DNA of 64,000 nt from Antedon mediterranea (Eukaryota; Echinodermata; Crinoidea; Comatulida; Antedonidae): assembly GCF_964355755.1 (NCBI RefSeq), contig NC_092678.1, forward strand, positions 11,816,922-11,880,921. Direction: 5' to 3'. Of this stretch, positions 62,501 to 64,000 are shown piece by piece; the stretch's first letter is position 1; every line of letters begins with the position of its first letter. A model generated the notes under the pieces. The model ran no database searches. It was given only the letters and a program-made list of their open reading frames with translations, and was not told the origin of the DNA. The translations under genes were made by a program, and so were the position numbers.

Positions 62501-63044
62501 ACAGCGTAGTTTACATAATGTTCATGTTAAAGCATGGAGCTAAAAAATTAGTAGCTCCATGGTTAAAGCATTGCACAACAATCTCAAAATTGTTACATGA
62601 AGCTTGCATCAAGTAATTTGACCAATCACAGCGTAATGAGTCACCCAAACTCTCTCTTGTGATTGGTTAACTCAATTGCATTGCACCAACATCAAGTATG
62701 AAAAAAGCTTGACTGTTGAAATGGGAGGAAATAATTATTAGCAGTTTGTGATATAAAATCAATGCCATAGAAATTGAGTATTTTATATGAGCTTATAATT
62801 GGTGCATTAAAATCATTTGGATTAGAACGTTAATGTTTGGTACTGAGAACCTCTTATTTCCCTTTCCTTGTTTTTGAAACAAAGTGGTTCATCCCCTCTA
62901 TCCCAACCAATTTACACTGATACAAAATCAAAGTATTGGTCTTACCGAAGAAAATGAATCAGAGTTGATTGGTACAAAAACAGTGACTTTACTTTGAGGG
63001 TTCACCAGTAGTTGTTGCACATGCATGCCATAATCAACAACAGC
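44570..63044 (-). CDS. FAS1-domain single-pass membrane protein, stabilin-like, 5' partial
   Basis: Minus-strand exons, all phase 0: 62946-63044, 62026-62145, 61679-61807, 58718-58876, 56469-56585 and probably 44570-44608. The first three encode one FAS1 domain (landmarks VTVFVPINSDSF, EQLNDGNHVVSG, EVDIPATNGVLHVLMLPL). The next encodes the membrane helix (LFAGILISFTVICVIGITSL) and basic RYNHLKK. The 56469 exon is cytoplasmic and contains FVNPSF, an FxNPxF PTB/endocytosis-type motif. The proposed last exon reads KQCIMLNDDDCI and then stop, after acceptor TTTTTATCTTACAG. A membrane-proximal FAS1 domain followed by TM and an NPx(Y/F) tail is the arrangement of stabilins (scavenger receptors); other FAS1 membrane proteins are possible. 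Further exons lie to the right of the window. The last exon is less certain (about 0.5). Confidence 0.82.
44692..45632. repeat. 37-bp minisatellite, about 25 copies
   Basis: Unit GTACCATTTAGTAGTGTCTT plus TGAGATTGGTAGACATG. Recurrent variants are TTT/TTC before AG, GTGTC/GTGCC, TTGG/TTGA and ATGG/ATAG. In the proposed last intron of the FAS1 gene, 84 bp from the proposed terminal exon. Confidence 0.97.
45743..45746. repeat. TTAT target-site duplication, left
   Basis: TTAT directly outside the left LTR; the matching copy is at 55081-55084. Confidence 0.85.
45747..46355 (-). repeat. LTR (3' LTR of the minus-strand Gypsy element)
   Basis: 609 bp. Ends TGTAATA...TATTACA form a 7-bp inverted repeat. 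Compared by eye with the LTR at 54472-55080, I found no difference over the full length. Confidence 0.97.
46356..46377 (-). other. Polypurine tract
   Basis: On the minus strand an A/G-only run with one C (AAAAAAAGGGAAACAGAGGGA) sits directly against the 3' LTR, as expected for the plus-strand primer. Confidence 0.85.
47240..48795 (-). pseudogene. C-terminal part of Gypsy pol, interrupted
   Basis: After the stop at 48796 the same frame continues with a GPY/F-type module (WVGPLVIHEV, then NRLKP), another stop at 48706-48708, and a hydrophilic extension beginning MRTPKERKNVTHL at 48660. The RTE insertion splits this extension, which resumes at 47636 and runs to a stop at 47240 (NIDRYNDTDKLIKEI, RFIKRLYN). 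The extension has no domain I recognise. It sits where some Gypsy elements carry an extra ORF, but here it appears fused to pol. Confidence 0.75.
47637..48457 (+). mobile_element. 5'-truncated RTE-like LINE nested in the Gypsy element
   Basis: 821 bp flanked by the 12-bp repeat ATCTTAGTTGGA at 47625-47636 and 48458-48469. It encodes the last part of an RT, starting LRFADDVALIS (the YADD-type motif) and including GSETWAITK, a KWRWAGHVAR motif and WRDDL, with a stop at 48435-48437. The 3' end is (TAGA)n, as in RTE-type elements. The open frame of 260 codons is intact for this fragment. It runs opposite to its host. Confidence 0.93.
48796..51219 (-). CDS. Gypsy pol: RT end, RNase H, integrase
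   Basis: About 800 codons. Starts inside the RT domain with YMGHTI. RNase H: FTLYSDTSRTATGSY, then ELELFG and FVDHSAIVQIW. Integrase zinc module: YHDNLLSSHQGT and CLRCQQF. Integrase core acidic residues: LSLDFKSMP, LISDAATS and LQVERH. It ends at SLTAN with a TAA, shortly before a GPY/F module in the same frame. The frame differs from the upstream pol part. Confidence 0.9.
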   Translation of the reverse strand: MVLEFVQRNVSYSRIKVQYMGHTILINSSGHACITPLGDRCAAIRNLPVPRTHKETKRFIGAVNYVSHFFPQIQSILRPLHTLASKRRKFVWSTDHQKAFDEIKQLMVKPPTLQMPRKEGRFTLYSDTSRTATGSYLTQTVNGKEHIIGYYSKILPQACQRYSVTELELFGLYINVSAFRHLLKGCEFDAFVDHSAIVQIWNSKDQPCTPRLQKLILRLSGYIFQIGYKKGTELVLADFLSRAPRDDDSEIDQVVPIAFNITETESLNPITNTSTCRPVTRSYAKKMGINIPDLHKPKPVQTPVINQNPVTTNTRPTPQPTATPQIITRQQTNAHRSPPITTPPIVTPPPIRNVNIRQPPEERLVDKNKQSKDTTHRNVPVELYTSPKPLVPNITEFKSAHIPKQQDLDRLMDVIQRKIIRDYNLPVDVKQLRVEQETSPFFKPVYDYLVHDILPADKKAARAVQNKSEQYILCNGLLFRLFFQDKGGEFVLQLAVPENLAETVISQYHDNLLSSHQGTMRTYLTIRKLFYMPLMFEKVNNYTQACLRCQQFRPKTDKLRPLHDRVPATYRPFHTLSLDFKSMPTSPSGFKHIMVVCDEITRFLICVPLKSIDAETICEALIQKVISIFGPPSRLISDAATSLTGKLLTLLCNTLNIDRKIISVHNHGSLQVERHIRTVSDLLKVNLNQFGTDWVRFVSTTCYAYNSFSSPHLGNHSPYELVFGRQPPSLTSLAFNPISGLSHSYEEYFEHLKKKFQNISQTMLQLQRTQQNVQNSKISQRLEKSPIYSVGQLVYLYKPTSSSLTAN
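51140..52787 (-). CDS. Gypsy pol: protease and reverse transcriptase
   Basis: Open without an ATG from right after the gag stop, -1 relative to gag. Protease: LFDSGSTRTIIS (DSG). RT: PVLLVSKKN, RVVTDFRYLN, VIDLKSAFH and GIFQAKID; the catalytic loop reads AHHDDIILFS, with His where Tyr/Val usually precede DD. It ends abnormally after KCKLFKNKSAIYG, near a run of four T on the plus strand at 51172-51175, where the frame shifts to the downstream part. Confidence 0.9.
52780..53739 (-). CDS. Gypsy gag
   Basis: 319 aa from an ATG at 53739. A capsid-like region (QGQARLWIEG, FINRFSKNKS, HIREYDSI) is followed by an Arg/Pro/Ser-rich stretch and one CCHC zinc knuckle, CYYCGKPGHIARHC, near the C-terminus. 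Ends QQDF and then TAA. The stop lies inside TTTTTAAAAAGGGG (minus strand), from which pol continues in the -1 frame. Confidence 0.92.
   Translation of the reverse strand: MVDVVDNEVILNEPVNPHPVPHLRQTDFLPKRYDGSITDHDQCSAHYLSFTDYLEAHTLENPVNNAQLINVISIFKRSLQGQARLWIEGKQFDSLESLKTQFINRFSKNKSIYAHIREYDSITYTTGDNAEKHLTKIKQAADRIGYADQQIKNKFISTLPPKCRAAVAMSTPIDATIDNIVNSTQNYLDLSVDDSTREVSFNINKETDNSLESLQHEINSLKLDIATTKRSLNDDTRRSRSPTRNYIPRRNRSPSPYKPRFQTPPTPRYRQPPPTCYYCGKPGHIARHCRQQNPSYGNYPPPYPYQQSNNYYPSHQQDF
54195..54330. repeat. Short tandem repeat in the Gypsy leader
   Basis: Four copies of CTTGTCTCGATCTCATTCAA with neighbours (period about 36 bp) between the primer-binding site and gag. Confidence 0.85.
54458..54471 (-). 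other. Primer-binding site
   Basis: Directly after the 5' LTR the minus strand reads TGGTGGAAGACCC, starting with the TGG expected for pairing to a tRNA CCA end. I cannot name the tRNA. Confidence 0.65.
54472..55080 (-). repeat. LTR (5' LTR of the minus-strand Gypsy element)
   Basis: 609 bp, identical by eye to 45747-46355. Followed by the right TTAT duplication at 55081-55084. Confidence 0.97.
55631..55701 (-). tRNA. tRNA-like gene, anticodon ATC
   Basis: 71 nt fold into a full cloverleaf: acceptor GCCCCAG/TTGGGGC (last pair G-U); D stem GTCT/GGAC; anticodon stem TCTGC/GCAGG; loop ATATCAA with U33; T stem CCGAG/CTCGG with loop TTCGAGT. Anticodon ATC at 55666-55668 would read GAU (Asp), an unusual form since Asp normally has GTC. 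The A box TGGTCTAATGG is canonical; the B box AGTTCGAGTCT has one deviation. A T5 Pol III terminator lies at 55623-55627. The 5' half resembles tRNA-Arg(CCU) more than tRNA-Asp, so a tRNA-derived pseudogene is an alternative. Confidence 0.8.
55971..56013 (+). mobile_element. Retroposon 3' tail relic
   Basis: TGTATAGCGCTTTGAAAGGG, then CGCCTTATAAGTATTATT. Same kind of tail as 18985-19042. Confidence 0.45.
56469..56585 (-). CDS. Cytoplasmic exon of the FAS1 membrane protein
   Basis: Acceptor TTTTTTTTATCAATAG, donor AAA|GTGAGC, 39 codons in phase 0. Contains DNAFVNPSFSEVGEESLNF: an FxNPxF motif and an acidic end. The opposite strand is also open here (ending FFY then stop) but lacks domain and splice support. 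Confidence 0.7.
56640..56755. repeat. Short direct duplication
   Basis: TGCTGACAGTGAATATCAAC followed by ACAGTGGGCGGTAAT occurs twice, at about 56681 and 56713. Confidence 0.9.
56803..57360. repeat. 45-bp minisatellite, about 12 copies
   Basis: Units begin GCTGATCACATTAAGGTGGG. Codon-length period keeps both strands open (plus-strand peptide unit ADHIKVGWFVTLAEV), except for a 44-bp unit near 57225 that shifts frame. Alternating GTGGTCTTGG / GCGACCTTGG / GTGACCTTGG variants. In a FAS1-gene intron; not judged coding. About 1.8 more copies lie beyond the DNA element, at 58226-58310. Confidence 0.96.
57361..58225. mobile_element. TIR DNA element inserted in the 45-bp minisatellite
   Basis: ATGTTCAGACTCACGGAGTT at 57362 is matched, inverted, by AACTCCGTGAGTCTGAACAT ending near 58221; the arms continue through GGTGGAGTTAT. 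Minisatellite units resume immediately on the right. TTA flanks both sides, so a TWA-type duplication is possible but blurred by the array. The longest frame is about 80 codons with no domain. Confidence 0.82.
58226..58310. repeat. Right-hand remnant of the 45-bp minisatellite
   Basis: About 1.8 units with GGTGGCCTGGTTTGTGGCCT, continuing the array cut at 57360. Confidence 0.9.
59031..59158. mobile_element. Hairpin-forming MITE
   Basis: GTGTAACGGTACAAACAATG at the left end and CATTATTTGTACCATTACAC at the right end are near-exact reverse complements. The inner AAAGGTTAT/ATAACCTTT pair extends the stem to about 45 bp. Confidence 0.8.
59400..60873. mobile_element. Possible element bounded by AGGTTATATGCAT
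   Basis: TATAGGTTATATGCAT near 59421 and ATGCATATAACCT ending at 60873 are inverted. The right side is itself a palindrome (60845-60873). The interior 60240-60670 is unusually CG-containing (GCGCGTACGCATGCG, CGCTACGCACGTAATT) compared with its surroundings. Not resolved further. Confidence 0.35.
59745..59815 (-). other. tRNA-derived relic
   Basis: On the minus strand GCTCGGTGGTCTGTGCTCGT and GAGATCGAGTCTC sit at A-box and B-box distance, but the acceptor stem does not pair. Likely a tRNA pseudogene or SINE head. Confidence 0.3.
60897..61340. repeat. 21-bp minisatellite, about 21 copies
   Basis: Unit ACACAGGTGTGTCATACATA plus T. Rare variants are GACAT and TGCAT, near 61015-61040 and 61120-61150. 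Frames stay open in several directions; spurious peptides only. Intronic in the FAS1 gene. Confidence 0.97.
62946..63044 (-). CDS. FAS1 exon (first of the domain seen in the window)
   Basis: Donor TCG|GTAAG, acceptor GTTTAAG. 33 codons, phase 0, containing VTVFVPINSDSF, the N-terminal FAS1 strand motif (TVFAPTDxAF type). Confidence 0.85.
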
Positions 63045-64000
63045 CTTAAACAAATTTAAAAACACAATACATATGAAGCACTATATGAGCATCGAAGAAT
63101 GTATATGGACCATTTTAACTATATTTGAACTTTCTGACCCTTAGGTCCAGACTATTAATAATGTCAACAGGTGACATTTAGAATCAGTCTCATCACAGGT
63201 GACATTTAGAATCAGTCTCATCACAGGTGACATTTAGAATCAGTCTCATCACAGGTGAAATTTAGAATCAGTCTCATCACAGCTGACATTTAGAATCAGT
63301 CTCATCACAGCTGACATTTAGAATCAGTCTCATCACAGATGACATTTAGAATCAGTCTCATCCCAGGGTGACATTTAGAATCAGTCTCATCACAGGTGAC
63401 ATTTAGAATCAGTCTCATCACAGGTGAAATTTAGAATCAGTCTCATCACAGCTGACATTTAGAATCAGTCTCATCACAGCTGACATTTAGAATCAGTCTC
63501 ATCACAGATGACATTTAGAATCAGTCTCATCCCAGGGTGACATTTAGAATCAGTCTCATCACAGATGACATTTAGAATCAGTCTCATCCCAGGTGACATT
63601 TAGAATCAGTCTCATCACAGCTGACATTTAGAATCAGTCTCATCACAGCTGACATTTAGAATCAGTCTCATCACAGCTGACATTTAGAATCAGTCTTATC
63701 ACAGCTGACATTTAGAATCAGTCTCATCACAGATGACATTTAGAATCAGTCTCATCCCAGGTGACATTTAGAATCAGTCTCATCACAGGTGACATTTAGA
63801 ATCAGTCTATTCACAGCTGACATTTAGAATCAGTCTCATCACAGCTGACATTTAGAATCAGTCTCATCACAGCTGACATTTAGAATCAGTCTCATCACAG
63901 CTGACATTTAGAATCAGTCTCATCACAGATGACATTTAGAATCAGTCTCATCCCAGGTGACATTTAGAATCAGTCTCATCACAGGTGACATTTAGAATCA
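63045..64000. repeat. 28-bp minisatellite with higher-order structure, about 30 copies
   Basis: From about 63160 to the window end. Units GACATTTAGAATCAGTCTCA plus TCACAGGT. Junction variants (AGGTGAC, AGGTGAA, AGCTGAC, AGATGAC, CCCAGGGTGAC) recur in the same order, for example GGTGAC-GGTGAA-GCTGAC-GCTGAC-GATGAC-CCCAGGG in two consecutive blocks from about 63195. Lies in a FAS1-gene intron and continues beyond the window. Confidence 0.95.

Noticed and set aside
63160-64000. CRISPR-like array
   Set aside because: Units are directly tandem with no unique spacers, and the context is an animal intron.

Overview
This is a eukaryotic, AT-rich, intron-dense animal window with no prokaryotic features. 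The gene content (a PM20D1 peptidase, a stabilin-like FAS1 membrane protein and EGF-repeat receptors) and the repeat fauna (RTE LINEs, a Ty3/Gypsy element, TTAA-flanked MITEs, many minisatellites, a recurring AGGCCTA motif) point to a marine invertebrate deuterostome. An echinoderm is my best guess, but that is inference. All gene models below were built by hand from reading frames, GT-AG boundaries and intron phase.

Layout. (1) About 0.4-18.2 kb, plus strand: 17 phase-compatible exons of a type I membrane protein with an unrecognised N-terminal region, seven EGF-like domains, one membrane helix and a cytoplasmic tail. Its 5' end is probably left of the window. Two of its EGF exons are tandemly duplicated. 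(2) 18.3-22.3 kb: a convergent intergenic stretch with MITEs. (3) 22.3-23.8 kb, minus strand: the last three exons of a small EGF/transmembrane protein whose tail carries two PPxY motifs; its 5' end is unresolved. (4) 30.0-42.4 kb, minus strand: a complete 11-exon PM20D1 gene (512 aa) with all catalytic residues. Its first intron uses a GC donor and holds a near full-length RTE LINE. Its second intron holds a 1.5-kb TIR element. Its last intron is almost entirely a 41-bp minisatellite. (5) 44.6-63.0 kb and beyond, minus strand: the 3' part of a FAS1-domain, single-pass membrane protein (stabilin-like). Its last intron contains a 9.3-kb Gypsy retrotransposon with LTRs identical by eye, itself interrupted by a truncated RTE copy with a 12-bp target duplication. 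A tRNA-like gene with an ATC anticodon lies just beside it.

The three membrane proteins and the PM20D1 enzyme do not form an operon or an obvious pathway; they are neighbours. I did not find evidence for a new multi-gene system. The most unusual things are structural: the PM20D1 last intron, built of about 50 tandem copies of a unit that looks like a complete 3' splice site; the young-looking Gypsy copy with a broken pol; a fold-back element built of repeated TCCAAAATACG motifs; a higher-order minisatellite; and a minisatellite split by a DNA transposon.
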